From an uncultured Prevotella sp. (GTDB lineage: Bacteria; Bacteroidota; Bacteroidia; Bacteroidales; Bacteroidaceae), in the NCBI GenBank assembly GCA_905236815.1, contig CAJOPE010000093.1, positions 1 through 36,202 of the forward strand: a DNA stretch of 36,202 nt, in the 5' to 3' direction. The notes under the pieces were generated by a model. It did no database searches. It was not told where the DNA came from and worked only from the letters and a program-made list of their open reading frames with translations. Positions 24,285 to 33,578 of the stretch are shown here, one piece after another. The stretch's first letter is position 1, and each line of letters opens with the position of its first letter. A program made the translations under genes and the position numbers.

Positions 24285-26294
24285 ATGTACGGATACGCAT
24301 TTTTAATACTCCTTCTACCGTTCCTGAGCTTCCTTTTGCTTGGACTTTGCGGTATGAAGATGAAAAAGCTGGTAGCTGGATACATTGGTGCTTCTGTACT
24401 TGGTGTAGTATGGGCAATGTGCCTTTACACAGCCTATCAGTACTTCTTCGGTGTAGGCCGTGGTGCAGATGGTCTGTTCCCAACCGTTACCGTATTTGAT
24501 TTCACATGGCTTGATATGGGTGTTGCCTCTTGGACAGGTACACAGCTTCTTTTCAACATCGGTTTCCGCCTGAGTCCTATCAGCGTATTGATGTTGGTTG
24601 TAATCACCACTGTCAGCTTCATGGTACATATTTACTCGTTCGGCTATATGGCAGAGCGTGATGAGAACTACGAGGTAGAGGGCTATGAGAAGGGCTTCCA
24701 GCGTTTCTATGCTTACCTGAGTCTCTTCACCATGTCAATGCTTGGACTCGTTGTTGCTACTAACATTTTCCAGATGTATATGTTCTGGGAGTTGGTGGGT
24801 GTATGTTCTTACTTGCTTATCGGATTCTACTATCCAAAGCATGCTGCCGTACACGCTTCAAAGAAGGCCTTCATCGTAACTCGTTTTGCCGACTTGTTCT
24901 TCCTCATTGGTATTTTGTTCTTCAGTTTCTATGTTGGAACCTTCAACTACGATCTTAAGGTAAATCCAGAAATCGTTGGTCGTCTTTCAGCATTGGCTAC
25001 AAGCGCAAATCTCCAGTGGGTAATTCCAACAGCTTTGTTCTTGATGTTCATTGGTGGTGCTGGTAAGAGTGCTATGTTCCCTCTCCACATCTGGTTGCCA
25101 GATGCTATGGAGGGTCCAACTCCTGTATCTGCATTGATCCACGCTGCAACAATGGTTGTTGCCGGTGTATATCAGGTAGCAAGTTTGTTCCCAATCTATG
25201 TTGAGTTTGGTGCTCTTGATCAGCTTCACTGGATTGCTTACATTGCAGCTTTCACTGCATTCTATGCAGCAGCAGTTGCTTGTACACAGCGCGATATCAA
25301 GCGTGGTCTTGCTTTCTCTACTATCTCACAGATCGCTTATATGCTCGTTGCACTTGGTGTTTGTACCGCAATGGAGGGTGAGGGTTCTGTAGGTTACATG
25401 GCAGCATTGTTCCACTTGTTCACACATGCTATGTTCAAGGCGTTGCTCTTCCTCTGCTCAGGTGCTATCATTGTTATCATTGGCAGCAACTTCAAGGATT
25501 ACATGGGTGGTTTGCACAAGTATATGCCAATCACTAACTGGTGTTTCTTCCTTGCATGTCTTTGTATTTCTGGTATTCCTCCATTCTCAGGATTCTTCTC
25601 TAAGGATGAGATAGTATCAGCAGCCTTCCATTTCTCACCATTCCTTGGTTGGTTTATGACATTGGTTTCTGGTATGACAGCATTCTATATGTTCCGTTTA
25701 TACTATGTTATCTTCTGGGGCAAGAGCTATTACGAGCAGGATCCAGAGAACCGTCGCAAGCCACAGGAAGTTCCTTTCGTAATGTGGGGTCCACTGGTAT
25801 TCCTCTGCGTTATCGGCTGTCTTTGCGGTTTGATTCCTTTCGGTCACTTCATCTCTGCTGATGGTCATGCTGAGGATATCGCTATCCAGTCATTCAATTT
25901 CGCTAATTGGCCTTCAGTAGCTTGGATTTCAATTGCAGTAGCACTTGTTGGTATTGGATTGTCTACTTGGATGTATAAGAGTGGTGAGAATCCAGTTCCT
26001 GATATGTTGAAGCGTAAGATGCCAACCCTTCACAAGGCAGCTCTTAACCGTTTCTACCTCGACGATGCTTGGCAGTTCTTCACACACAAGATTGTTTTCG
26101 GTTGCTTCTCTAAGCCTATCGCATGGTTTGACCGTCGTGTTATTGATGGCACATTCAATTTCATGGCATGGGGTACACAGGAGGCAGGTGAGACTATTCG
26201 TCCATGGCAGAGTGGTGATGTTCGCAACTATGCAGCATGGTTCCTCACAGGTACTATTGCTATCACCGTGATTTTGCTTTGCATCCTTTTATAA
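24285..26294 (+). CDS. nuoL: Complex I antiporter-like subunit NuoL
   Basis: This 669-residue antiporter-like membrane subunit stands at the tip of the membrane arm. About 14 core helices are followed by the long lateral helix and a final membrane anchor (ITVILLCILL). Family motifs are FWELVGVCSYLLIGFYY, the central SAMFPLHIWLPDAMEGPTPVSALIHAATMV channel, and RDIKRGLAFSTISQIAYML. The length is typical for NuoL. It should move one proton per cycle with NuoM and NuoN. Confidence 0.96.
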   Translation: MYGYAFLILLLPFLSFLLLGLCGMKMKKLVAGYIGASVLGVVWAMCLYTAYQYFFGVGRGADGLFPTVTVFDFTWLDMGVASWTGTQLLFNIGFRLSPISVLMLVVITTVSFMVHIYSFGYMAERDENYEVEGYEKGFQRFYAYLSLFTMSMLGLVVATNIFQMYMFWELVGVCSYLLIGFYYPKHAAVHASKKAFIVTRFADLFFLIGILFFSFYVGTFNYDLKVNPEIVGRLSALATSANLQWVIPTALFLMFIGGAGKSAMFPLHIWLPDAMEGPTPVSALIHAATMVVAGVYQVASLFPIYVEFGALDQLHWIAYIAAFTAFYAAAVACTQRDIKRGLAFSTISQIAYMLVALGVCTAMEGEGSVGYMAALFHLFTHAMFKALLFLCSGAIIVIIGSNFKDYMGGLHKYMPITNWCFFLACLCISGIPPFSGFFSKDEIVSAAFHFSPFLGWFMTLVSGMTAFYMFRLYYVIFWGKSYYEQDPENRRKPQEVPFVMWGPLVFLCVIGCLCGLIPFGHFISADGHAEDIAIQSFNFANWPSVAWISIAVALVGIGLSTWMYKSGENPVPDMLKRKMPTLHKAALNRFYLDDAWQFFTHKIVFGCFSKPIAWFDRRVIDGTFNFMAWGTQEAGETIRPWQSGDVRNYAAWFLTGTIAITVILLCILL

Positions 26295-26317
26295 TTTCAC
26301 TATTTGAATAAGATAAA

Positions 26318-27832
26318 ATGAGTATATTAACATTATTCGTAGTTATCCCAGTCCTGATGCTTATCGGTCTTTGGCTTGCCAAGAACGACAATCAGGTACG
26401 TGGTGTGATGGTAGTCGGCGCGAGTGCACTTCTCGGTCTCTCTATCTGGCTTACCATTGCTTTTGTTCAGATGCGACAGGGAGGCAATACAGATCCAATG
26501 CTCTTTGCCTACAGTACACCTTGGTTCGCACCATTGAATATTGAGTACGCAGTAGGTGTTGACGGCATCTCAGTAGTAATGATTCTGCTGAGTGCAGTAA
26601 TTGTCTTCACTGGTACTTTTGCCAGCTGGCAGATGGAGCCTATGAAGAAGGAGTACTTCCTCTGGTTTGTTTTACTTTCCATTGGTGTATTCGGTTTCTT
26701 CATCTCTATTGATATGTTCACTATGTTCATGTTCTATGAGGTAGCCTTGATTCCTATGTACCTTCTTATTGGTGTATGGGGAACAGGTCCTAAGGAGTAT
26801 TCAGCAATGAAGCTTACCTTGATGTTGATGGGTGGTTCTGCATTGCTCATCATCGGTATCCTTGGTATCTACTATTTCAGTGGTGCTTCAACTATGAACG
26901 TGATCGAAATTGCAAATCTCCACAACATTCCAGTACACATCCAGAAGGTATTCTTCCCATTCATCTTCATCGGTTTCGGTATCCTTGGTGCTTTGTTCCC
27001 ATTCCATACATGGAGCCCTGATGGTCACGCTTCAGCGCCTACAGCAGTATCAATGTTGCACGCTGGTGTATTGATGAAACTTGGAGGTTATGGATGTTTC
27101 CGTATCGCTATGTTCTTGTTGCCAGAGGCAGCTCAGCAGCTCTCTTGGATTTTCTTGATCCTTACAACCTGCTCTGTTGTTTATGGTGCACTCTCTGCTT
27201 GTGTACAGACCGACTTGAAGTATATCAACGCATATTCTTCAGTATCTCACTGTGGTATGGTGCTTTTCGCACTTGTAATGATGACACAGACCGCTATCAC
27301 AGGTGCTATTCTTCAGATGCTTTCTCACGGTTTGATGACCGCCCTCTTCTTCGCATGTATCGGTATGATTTACCACCGTGCAGGAACTCGTGACGTTCGT
27401 TACCTTGGTGGTTTGATGAAGATTATCCCATTCCTTTCAGTATCTTACGTAGTAGCAGGTTTGGCTAACCTTGGTCTTCCTGGTTTCTCTGGTTTCGTTG
27501 CCGAGATGAATATCTTTGTAGGTTCTTTCCAGAATCAGGATATGTTCCGTCGCGTTTGTACCATCATCGCAGCTACTTCAATTGTAGTAACCGCTGTTTA
27601 CATCCTTCGTGTAGTAGGTAAGATTCTTTATCAGAAGGTACCAAATCCAAAGTTCTATGAGCTTCACGATGCTACTTGGGATGAGCGTTTCGCTATCGGC
27701 GGTTTGATTTTCTGTGTTGCAGGTTTGGGTATGTTCCCACTCTTCTTCCAGGATGTCATCAACAATGCAGTAGCACCTATCTTCAATCATATTATGTCTG
27801 CAGCTCCAGTAGTTGCTGCAGCAGGTTTGTAA
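26318..27832 (+). CDS. nuoM: Complex I antiporter-like subunit NuoM
   Basis: This 504-residue antiporter-like subunit shows the family motifs FYEVALIPMYLLIGVWG (with the key membrane glutamate), FPFHTWSPDGHASAPTAVSMLHAGVLMKLGGYG, and TDLKYINAYSSVSHCGMVLF. It has normal length and about 14 helices. Spacing is 23 bases from nuoL and 40 bases to nuoN. Confidence 0.96.
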   Translation: MSILTLFVVIPVLMLIGLWLAKNDNQVRGVMVVGASALLGLSIWLTIAFVQMRQGGNTDPMLFAYSTPWFAPLNIEYAVGVDGISVVMILLSAVIVFTGTFASWQMEPMKKEYFLWFVLLSIGVFGFFISIDMFTMFMFYEVALIPMYLLIGVWGTGPKEYSAMKLTLMLMGGSALLIIGILGIYYFSGASTMNVIEIANLHNIPVHIQKVFFPFIFIGFGILGALFPFHTWSPDGHASAPTAVSMLHAGVLMKLGGYGCFRIAMFLLPEAAQQLSWIFLILTTCSVVYGALSACVQTDLKYINAYSSVSHCGMVLFALVMMTQTAITGAILQMLSHGLMTALFFACIGMIYHRAGTRDVRYLGGLMKIIPFLSVSYVVAGLANLGLPGFSGFVAEMNIFVGSFQNQDMFRRVCTIIAATSIVVTAVYILRVVGKILYQKVPNPKFYELHDATWDERFAIGGLIFCVAGLGMFPLFFQDVINNAVAPIFNHIMSAAPVVAAAGL

Positions 27833-27872
27833 TGATATTGAGATTGATGTTTAATGATAAAAATTTATTAAG

Positions 27873-29327
27873 ATGAATATAGATTATAGTCAATTCTTAA
27901 ATATGATGCCAGAAGCTACTTTAGTAGCCATTCTGATCATCACCTTCATTGCAGACTTCTGTACAAGCAGAAATCCAGGCGAGGAATCACGTAAGTGGTT
28001 CAACCCACTGGTCTGCGTATTGATGGCAGGTCATCTTGTCATGAATATCTTCCCAACCGAGGCAGCTACTGCTTTTGGTGGTATGTATTATACAAATGGT
28101 TCTATTGGCGTTATCAAGACAATCCTCGCACTTGGTGCTCTCATCGTACTTATTCAGAGTCGTGAGTGGATGAGCCGTGAGGATACCCATTTCAAGGAGG
28201 GTGAGTTCTACATGTTGGTAATCTCAACCTTGCTTGGTATGAACATGATGGTAAGTGCAGGTAACTTCCTTATCTTCTATCTTGGTCTTGAGATGGCTTC
28301 TATTCCAATGGCTTGTTTGGTAGCTTTCGACAAGTATCGTCACAACTCAGCTGAGGCTGGTGCTAAGTTCATTCTTACTGCAGCATTCTCAAGCGGTGTT
28401 ATGCTCTATGGTATCTCTTTCATCTATGGTGCAGTAGGTACTATGTACTTCGACGATGTAGCAACTAAGCTTACCGTTACTCCATTGACAGTAGCAGGTA
28501 TGGTATTCTTCTTCAGTGGTCTTGGTTTCAAGCTTTCACTTGTTCCTTTCCACTTCTGGACAGCCGATACCTATCAGGGAGCTCCTACAACCGTAACTGG
28601 TTATTTGAGCGTTGTATCTAAGGGCGCAGCTGCATTCGCACTCTGCTCAATCCTGATGAAGGTATTTGCTCCAATGGTAGAATACTGGCAGATCTTGTTG
28701 ATGATTGTAGTAGTTCTTTCTATTACTATCGCCAACCTTTTCGCGATTCGTCAGACAGATCTGAAGCGTTTCATGGCCTTCAGTTCTATCTCTCAGGCAG
28801 GTTACATTGTTCTTGCTATTGTTGGTAACAACGATATGAGTTCTATCTCTTTGAGCTACTATGTTCTGATCTATGTTGTAGCCAATATGGCTGTCTTCAC
28901 AGTTATCAGTTCTATCGAGGAGCATAACAACGGTGTTGTTGATATGAACAGCTACAACGGTTTGTACACTACTAACCCACGCCTTGCATTCTTGTTGACA
29001 CTTGCTCTCTTCTCACTTGGTGGTATTCCTCCATTTGCCGGAATGTTCAGTAAGTTCTTCGTCTTCATGGCAGCAGTTAAGGGTATGAGTATTGACACAC
29101 CAATGGGTGCATGGGCTTATGCTATCGTATTCATTGCTTTGGTCAACACTGTTATCTCCCTTTACTACTATCTGTTGATTGTAAAGGCAATGTTCATCAA
29201 GCACAACGATAACCCATTGCCAACCTTCCAGAGTGCTGCAAGCACTAAGTTTGCACTCGCTCTTTGCATTGTAGGTATTGTTGCCTTCGGCGTATGCAGT
29301 GGTGTTTACTCTTGGATTGCTGGGTAA
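27873..29327 (+). CDS. nuoN: Complex I antiporter-like subunit NuoN
   Basis: The 484-residue product is the antiporter-like subunit next to NuoK. Motifs are FLIFYLGLEMASIPMACLVAF, SLVPFHFWTADTYQGAPTTVTGYLSVVSKGAAAF and QTDLKRFMAFSSISQAGYIV. It is the last gene of the operon. Its stop codon (29325-29327) is the first part of a REP-like inverted repeat, and the operon terminator lies at 29392. Confidence 0.96.
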   Translation: MNIDYSQFLNMMPEATLVAILIITFIADFCTSRNPGEESRKWFNPLVCVLMAGHLVMNIFPTEAATAFGGMYYTNGSIGVIKTILALGALIVLIQSREWMSREDTHFKEGEFYMLVISTLLGMNMMVSAGNFLIFYLGLEMASIPMACLVAFDKYRHNSAEAGAKFILTAAFSSGVMLYGISFIYGAVGTMYFDDVATKLTVTPLTVAGMVFFFSGLGFKLSLVPFHFWTADTYQGAPTTVTGYLSVVSKGAAAFALCSILMKVFAPMVEYWQILLMIVVVLSITIANLFAIRQTDLKRFMAFSSISQAGYIVLAIVGNNDMSSISLSYYVLIYVVANMAVFTVISSIEEHNNGVVDMNSYNGLYTTNPRLAFLLTLALFSLGGIPPFAGMFSKFFVFMAAVKGMSIDTPMGAWAYAIVFIALVNTVISLYYYLLIVKAMFIKHNDNPLPTFQSAASTKFALALCIVGIVAFGVCSGVYSWIAG

Positions 29328-29356
29328 AACCCCACCAAGCCTCCCCGAAGGGGAGG
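29328..29356 (+). repeat. REP-like element, copy 3, directly after the nuoN stop codon
   Basis: After AACCCCACCAAG comes a hairpin CCTCCCC (29340-29346) / GGGGAGG (29350-29356) around GAA. The same unit, stop codon included, lies in inverted orientation at 29684-29727 after uvrA. The hairpin has no T tail, so it is not a standard terminator. Confidence 0.7.
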
Positions 29357-29391
29357 GCGTTCTATTTAGAACAATTTTAGGTTGTATATAT

Positions 29392-29428
29392 AAAGCCTGC
29401 TATCAATTGCTGATAGCAGGCTTTTTTT
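29392..29428 (+). terminator. Intrinsic terminator of the nuo operon
   Basis: A 14-bp perfect stem (29392-29405 with 29411-29424) with loop ATTGC leads into a T7 run (29422-29428). It is the strongest terminator in the window by stem length and T run. Confidence 0.92.
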
Positions 29429-29519
29429 ATTCTCTTTTGGATAACTTTACTTCACTCAAATCTTGATGGTACTACTGATAGGGAGATTGTTCTTTTCTCT
29501 AATTCCTATAAAAGATACA

Positions 29520-29562
29520 ATATGAAACACCCGTTTCATATAACGTTAAACGGCCGTTTAAC
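29520..29562. repeat. Two adjacent dyads between convergent genes
   Basis: ATATGAAAC (29520-29528) pairs with GTTTCATAT (29533-29541) around ACCC. Three bases on lies the perfect 18-bp palindrome GTTAAACGGCCGTTTAAC (29545-29562). The two share a CGTTT core. No promoter is nearby, so a classical operator is unlikely. The structure is clear; the role is unknown. Confidence 0.6.
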
Positions 29563-29611
29563 ATTGTACATCATAGCTGATTCATGAATATATCATCATT
29601 TGATAGCATGC

Positions 29612-29646
29612 AAAAAGCCTGCTATCAAATTGAAGATAGCAGGCTT
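29612..29646 (-). terminator. Intrinsic terminator of uvrA
   Basis: Read on the minus strand, AAGCCTGCTATC (29646-29635) pairs with GATAGCAGGCTT (29626-29615) around an 8-base loop and leads into T5 (complement of 29612-29616). The stem has the same sequence as the nuo terminator. A second hairpin, TTTGATAGCA (29599-29608) with TGCTATCAAA (29620-29629), would compete for the same arm. Confidence 0.85.
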
Positions 29647-29683
29647 GATATTCAAATACCAATATATATCCTAAGAAGAACAT

Positions 29684-29724
29684 CCTCCCCTTCGGGGAGG
29701 CTTGGTGGGGTTTTTGGTGGGGTT
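29684..29724 (-). repeat. REP-like element, copy 4, directly after the uvrA stop codon
   Basis: On the minus strand, two CCCCACCAA tails follow the uvrA stop codon and lead into the hairpin with arms at 29694-29700 and 29684-29690 and loop 29691-29693. It is the inverted partner of copy 3, with the CCCCACCAA part duplicated. Confidence 0.7.
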
Positions 29725-32637
29725 TTACATAAACTTATAGGTATATCCCTTCTTCTTTTTCTTCACTTCCTCAGGAGTACCTGTGGCAAGGATTGTACCA
29801 CCGTTTCTTCCACCCTCAGGACCAACATCGATAATATGGTCGGCGAGTTTAATAACATCCAGGTTATGCTCGATGATGAGCACCGTATTGCCACGATCTA
29901 CGAGTTTCTCCAATACACCCATCAAAATGCGGATGTCCTCGAAATGCAAACCGGTGGTTGGCTCATCCAGAATGTATAGTGTCTTGCCGGTATCCTTCTT
30001 GCTGAGCTCAGTTGCCAACTTCACACGCTGACTCTCACCACCTGATAGGGTAGTCGAGCTCTGGCCGAGCTTCAGATAGCCTAGGCCTACATCCTGAAGT
30101 GCCTTGATCTTTGGCAGAATAGTAGGAACATTCTCAAAGAACTCCACCGCCATATTCACGGTCATATCCAGCACGTCGGCAATGCTCTTTCCCTTGAATC
30201 TTACCTCCAAGGTCTCGCGGTTATAACGCTTGCCGTGACATACCTCGCAAGGCACCATCACATCTGGCAGGAAGTTCATTTCAATCGTCTTGTAGCCATT
30301 ACCTCCACAAGCCTCACAACGTCCACCTTTCACATTGAAGGAGAAACGGCCAGCTTTGTATCCTCTGATCTTAGCCTCAGGCAGACCTACGAAGAGTGTG
30401 CGGATGTCGCTGAAAACGCCCGTATAGGTAGCAGGGTTACTTCTTGGAGTTCTTCCGATAGGACTTTGGTCCACATTCACAATCTTGTCGATATTCTCAA
30501 TGCCCTCAATACTCTCGTAAGGCATTGGCTTCTTCAAACTGCGATAGAAATGGTGGGAGAGAATAGGCTGCAGTGTCTCGTTGATAAGGGTAGATTTACC
30601 CGATCCAGATACACCTGTCACCACAATCAGCTCTCCTAGTGGGAACTCCACATCCACATTCTTTAGGTTGTTTCCTTTACAGCCATGCAGAATAATGCTC
30701 TTTCCATTTCCCGTGCGGCGATTCACCTTGAAGGTAGAAGCCTTCATGTCCTCACCAAGCGCAGCATCGCCAACCGAGGTATGCGTTGTGCCATCTTCTT
30801 CCTTGACGATATGTGGAAGTTCGATATTTCTTTCCTTATTCAAGAACTGGGCGGTAAGGGTATGTGTCTTCAGCATCTCCTCAGGAGTACCCTGGAATAC
30901 TACTTCGCCACCTTTACGTCCAGCCTTAGGACCGATGTCGACAATCCAGTCGGCAGCACGCATCATATCCTCGTCGTGCTCCACTACAATAACCGTGTTT
31001 CCAAGGTCACGCAGCTCCTTGAGCGATTTTATCAGTCGCTCGTTGTCACGCTGGTGCAAACCGATACTAGGCTCGTCGAGGATGTAGAGCACGTTTACCA
31101 ACTGGCTACCGATTTGTGTAGCCAGGCGGATGCGCTGACTCTCACCACCCGAAAGTGTAGCCGACTGGCGGTTGAGCGAGAGATAGTCGAGACCCACCTC
31201 GAGCAGGAAGTTCACACGAGTGCGCAATTCCTTCACAATTTCCCCGGCAATAATCTTCTTCTGAGGGTCGAGATGTTCCTCCACATTCTCCAGCCAGTCC
31301 TTCAAGTCTGTCATATCAAGGTTGGCCACCTCAGAGATATTCTTGTCCCAGATTCTATAGGATAGCGATTCACGATTCAAGCGATGTCCGTGACATTCCG
31401 AGCACTCCACATCAGCAAGGAACTGGTCAGCCCATTTCTTGCCACTGTTGCTTTCATCGTTCTCCATTACATCCTTCAAGTATTTCACCACACCATCAAA
31501 CTCCACAAAGTAGTCGCTGGTGGTGTGGACCTTTTCCTTGTCAATTTTCACAGTTTCGAGCGAACCATTCATAATCTCGCTCATCGCCTCCTCAGGAATG
31601 TCCTTAACCGGAGTCTTCAAGTCACATTCATATTTCTTCAGGATGGCCTCAATCTGCCAGAAAATCATCTGATTCTTGTATTTTCCAAGCGGAACGATAG
31701 CACCTGCGTGAATGCTTGCCTTATCATCAGGAATCACCTTCTTCAAGTCGATTTCGCTGATTACTCCCAAACCCTTACAGTGAGGGCAGGCACCCTCAGG
31801 CGAGTTGAAAGAGAACATGTTTGGAGCAGGGTCCTTGTAGGCGATACCCGTAGCAGGGTCCATCAAGCGCTTAGAGAAAGTCTTGGCCTCACCAGAATCC
31901 TTCTCCATAATCATCAGCATACCGTCGCCCTGTTTCATGGCAGTCTGTACACTGTGGCGTAATCGCTCATCATCCTTGCTCTGTACGGCAAGTTTATCAA
32001 TCACCACCTCGATATTATGATTCTTGTAGCGGTCCACCTTCATACCTCTCACGATTTCCTGCACCTCGCCATCCACACGGATGTAGAGATAGCCCTTACG
32101 TCGCATACTTTCGAAGAGCTCACGATAGTGACCCTTACGCTGTCTCACGAGTGGAGCCAGAATATAGATGCGCTTCTCGTCATAATCGTTGAGAATCATC
32201 TCGATTACCTTCTCCTCAGTGTATTTCACCATAGGCTCACCGCTCAGGTAGCTGTAGGCAGTACCCGCACGTGCGTAGAGCAAACGCAGATAATCGTAGA
32301 TTTCGGTAGTAGTACCCACCGTAGAACGAGGGTTCTTATTGGTCGTCTTCTGTTCAATGCTGATCACCGGCGAAAGACCAGTGATCTTGTCAACATCCGG
32401 ACGCTCCATATTGCCCAGGAAGTTGCGGGCATAGGCCGAGAAAGTCTCGATATAGCGACGCTGACCCTCGGCGAAAATAGTGTCGAAGGCAAGCGATGAC
32501 TTTCCAGAGCCTGAAAGACCAGTGATAACAGTTAGTGAGTTGCGGGGAATCATCACGTCCACATTCTTCAGATTGTGTACACGAGCACCCCAAACGTTGA
32601 TCTGATTACCTTGAGTAATATCTTTTTTAGTATTCAT
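29725..32637 (-). CDS. uvrA: Excinuclease ABC subunit A
   Basis: This 970-residue ATPase recognises DNA damage in nucleotide excision repair together with UvrB. Two ABC modules are complete: Walker [10 protein letters not shown] (40-48), LSGGESQR signature and DEPSIGLH; then GVSGSGKST, a second LSGGESQR and DEPTTGLH. Zinc-module cysteines are present as CPHC and CSEC flanking the insertion domain, and as CEAC and CEVCHG in the second half. The length is slightly above that of E. coli UvrA. The gene lies 8 bases downstream of the T9SS-domain gene with no promoter between, so the two are probably cotranscribed. The C terminus is lysine-rich ([12 protein letters not shown]). Confidence 0.98.
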   Translation of the reverse strand: MNTKKDITQGNQINVWGARVHNLKNVDVMIPRNSLTVITGLSGSGKSSLAFDTIFAEGQRRYIETFSAYARNFLGNMERPDVDKITGLSPVISIEQKTTNKNPRSTVGTTTEIYDYLRLLYARAGTAYSYLSGEPMVKYTEEKVIEMILNDYDEKRIYILAPLVRQRKGHYRELFESMRRKGYLYIRVDGEVQEIVRGMKVDRYKNHNIEVVIDKLAVQSKDDERLRHSVQTAMKQGDGMLMIMEKDSGEAKTFSKRLMDPATGIAYKDPAPNMFSFNSPEGACPHCKGLGVISEIDLKKVIPDDKASIHAGAIVPLGKYKNQMIFWQIEAILKKYECDLKTPVKDIPEEAMSEIMNGSLETVKIDKEKVHTTSDYFVEFDGVVKYLKDVMENDESNSGKKWADQFLADVECSECHGHRLNRESLSYRIWDKNISEVANLDMTDLKDWLENVEEHLDPQKKIIAGEIVKELRTRVNFLLEVGLDYLSLNRQSATLSGGESQRIRLATQIGSQLVNVLYILDEPSIGLHQRDNERLIKSLKELRDLGNTVIVVEHDEDMMRAADWIVDIGPKAGRKGGEVVFQGTPEEMLKTHTLTAQFLNKERNIELPHIVKEEDGTTHTSVGDAALGEDMKASTFKVNRRTGNGKSIILHGCKGNNLKNVDVEFPLGELIVVTGVSGSGKSTLINETLQPILSHHFYRSLKKPMPYESIEGIENIDKIVNVDQSPIGRTPRSNPATYTGVFSDIRTLFVGLPEAKIRGYKAGRFSFNVKGGRCEACGGNGYKTIEMNFLPDVMVPCEVCHGKRYNRETLEVRFKGKSIADVLDMTVNMAVEFFENVPTILPKIKALQDVGLGYLKLGQSSTTLSGGESQRVKLATELSKKDTGKTLYILDEPTTGLHFEDIRILMGVLEKLVDRGNTVLIIEHNLDVIKLADHIIDVGPEGGRNGGTILATGTPEEVKKKKKGYTYKFM

Positions 32638-32645
32638 CTTTCTAC

Positions 32646-33353
32646 CTATTGATTAGATGTCTCCATATATTCCCTGAGCAGGTTGACATCCGTTTTTATA
32701 TGATAGGTTCTTCCATCCGAACCTTTTGCTTCCACGTTACAGAAATACACACCCTGAGGTGCAGGTGATCCGTTGATAGTGCCATCCCATCCAGTGGATG
32801 ATGCATCACTCCATTCATACACTTTCTTTCCCCATCGGTTGAAGATCATTGCCTTGAAGGAAATCAAGCTCTGGTGTTCGATAGGCTGATAAGTGTCGTT
32901 GATGCCATCGCCGTTTGGCGAGAAAGCATTCGGCATTCTCAGCTTACTCTCCGAGATAGTCAGTTGATAAGGCTCATCAACATTCGAGAAGTCCAGCTCC
33001 TGATCTTCTTTTGTCATTTTCACCGTATATATAATGTGGTAGCTTCCCGATTGCGAGAAAGTGTAGTCTATATTCGGCTCATGACGTGTTATGGTGGCAG
33101 AGTCGGGGAGGTGTATGATTTTCCATTCATAGAAGTTGGCAGTCCATCCATCCTCCTCTTCAGCTCTCACAGAGAGATTGCAGTTGATAGGTGCCTCTGT
33201 GATTGCATTGAGCTCATCCCCAGCCTCTGACGATTTGGATTCTCCAGTACCATCAGTAGCCGACCAGCTTGCCACCACATTCTGTGCATCTGCGACAGAA
33301 GGGTAAAGAGCCGCTAAAACAAAAGTCAGAATATAAAGAATCAATCTTTTCAT
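32646..33353 (-). CDS. Exported protein with gliding-motility/T9SS type B C-terminal domain
   Basis: The 235-residue product starts at the ATG at 33353; an in-frame GTG nine bases upstream is less likely. A signal peptide ends near residue 23 (ADAQ). The middle (about 50-135) looks like a PKD/Ig-type beta domain. The last part (141-228) matches the gliding-motility-associated C-terminal (CHU_C) domain: MPNAFSPNGDGINDTY, IFNRWGKKVYEW, GWDG and GVYFCNVEAKGSDGRTYHIK. This domain directs export through the type IX system, so a surface or released location is likely. The N-terminal part is too small to name an activity. It is directly upstream of uvrA and preceded by its own -7 box at 33386. Confidence 0.85.
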   Translation of the reverse strand: MKRLILYILTFVLAALYPSVADAQNVVASWSATDGTGESKSSEAGDELNAITEAPINCNLSVRAEEEDGWTANFYEWKIIHLPDSATITRHEPNIDYTFSQSGSYHIIYTVKMTKEDQELDFSNVDEPYQLTISESKLRMPNAFSPNGDGINDTYQPIEHQSLISFKAMIFNRWGKKVYEWSDASSTGWDGTINGSPAPQGVYFCNVEAKGSDGRTYHIKTDVNLLREYMETSNQ

Positions 33354-33385
33354 ATACCTCACTTAATATGTTTATGTGTAAAGTG

Positions 33386-33393
33386 CAAAGATA
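33386..33393 (-). promoter_or_regulatory. Putative -7 box of the T9SS-domain gene and uvrA
   Basis: On the minus strand TATCTTTG followed by C, 32 bases before the ATG at 33353. No TTTG is seen at the -33 position. Confidence 0.6.
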
Positions 33394-33435
33394 AGCATTT
33401 ATTTTGAGAAAGCATAGGGTGGAGTGTTATTAAAT

Positions 33436-33468
33436 AAAAAAACAGCTCCTCTTTTTAAGAAGGAGCTG
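33436..33468 (-). terminator. Minus-strand intrinsic terminator in the 33354-33794 spacer
   Basis: CAGCTCCT (minus strand 33468-33461) pairs with AGGAGCTG (33450-33443), with extra CTT/AAG pairs inside, and leads into T7 (complement of 33436-33442). It lies 326 bases beyond the end of the M48-like gene. Confidence 0.85.
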
Positions 33469-33565
33469 CTTTGTTTCATTTGTTGTGATATTTAATGTTT
33501 TAATGCGTTCTTAGCTTTAAGCGAATAATAAGTAATAATTGTAATGCGAATGTTTTAACTTTTAA
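33436..33565 (-). ncRNA. Candidate small RNA (or long leader with attenuator)
   Basis: The segment of about 130 bases is bounded by a minus-strand -7 box (33571-33578) and a minus-strand intrinsic terminator (33436-33468). It has no reading frame of useful length; a 26-codon frame that starts at 33477 runs through the terminator and is probably chance. The exact start is estimated from the promoter box. It could instead be a leader of the T9SS-domain gene with an internal attenuator. Confidence 0.4.
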
Positions 33566-33570
33566 CACTG

Positions 33571-33578
33571 CAAAGATA
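33571..33578 (-). promoter_or_regulatory. Putative -7 box of the candidate small RNA
   Basis: TATCTTTG followed by C on the minus strand. No -33 TTTG is seen at 19-20 bases, so the call rests on the -7 box alone. Confidence 0.5.

Noticed and set aside
30235..32499. Several long plus-strand frames opposite uvrA
   Set aside because: uvrA is certain on the minus strand. The opposing frames have no recognisable domains or promoters and mirror uvrA codons.
33397..33477. A 26-codon minus-strand frame that begins MKQSSSFLKRG
   Set aside because: It runs straight through the terminator stem and T-tract, so its sequence is explained by that structure. No homology or conserved signal supports it.
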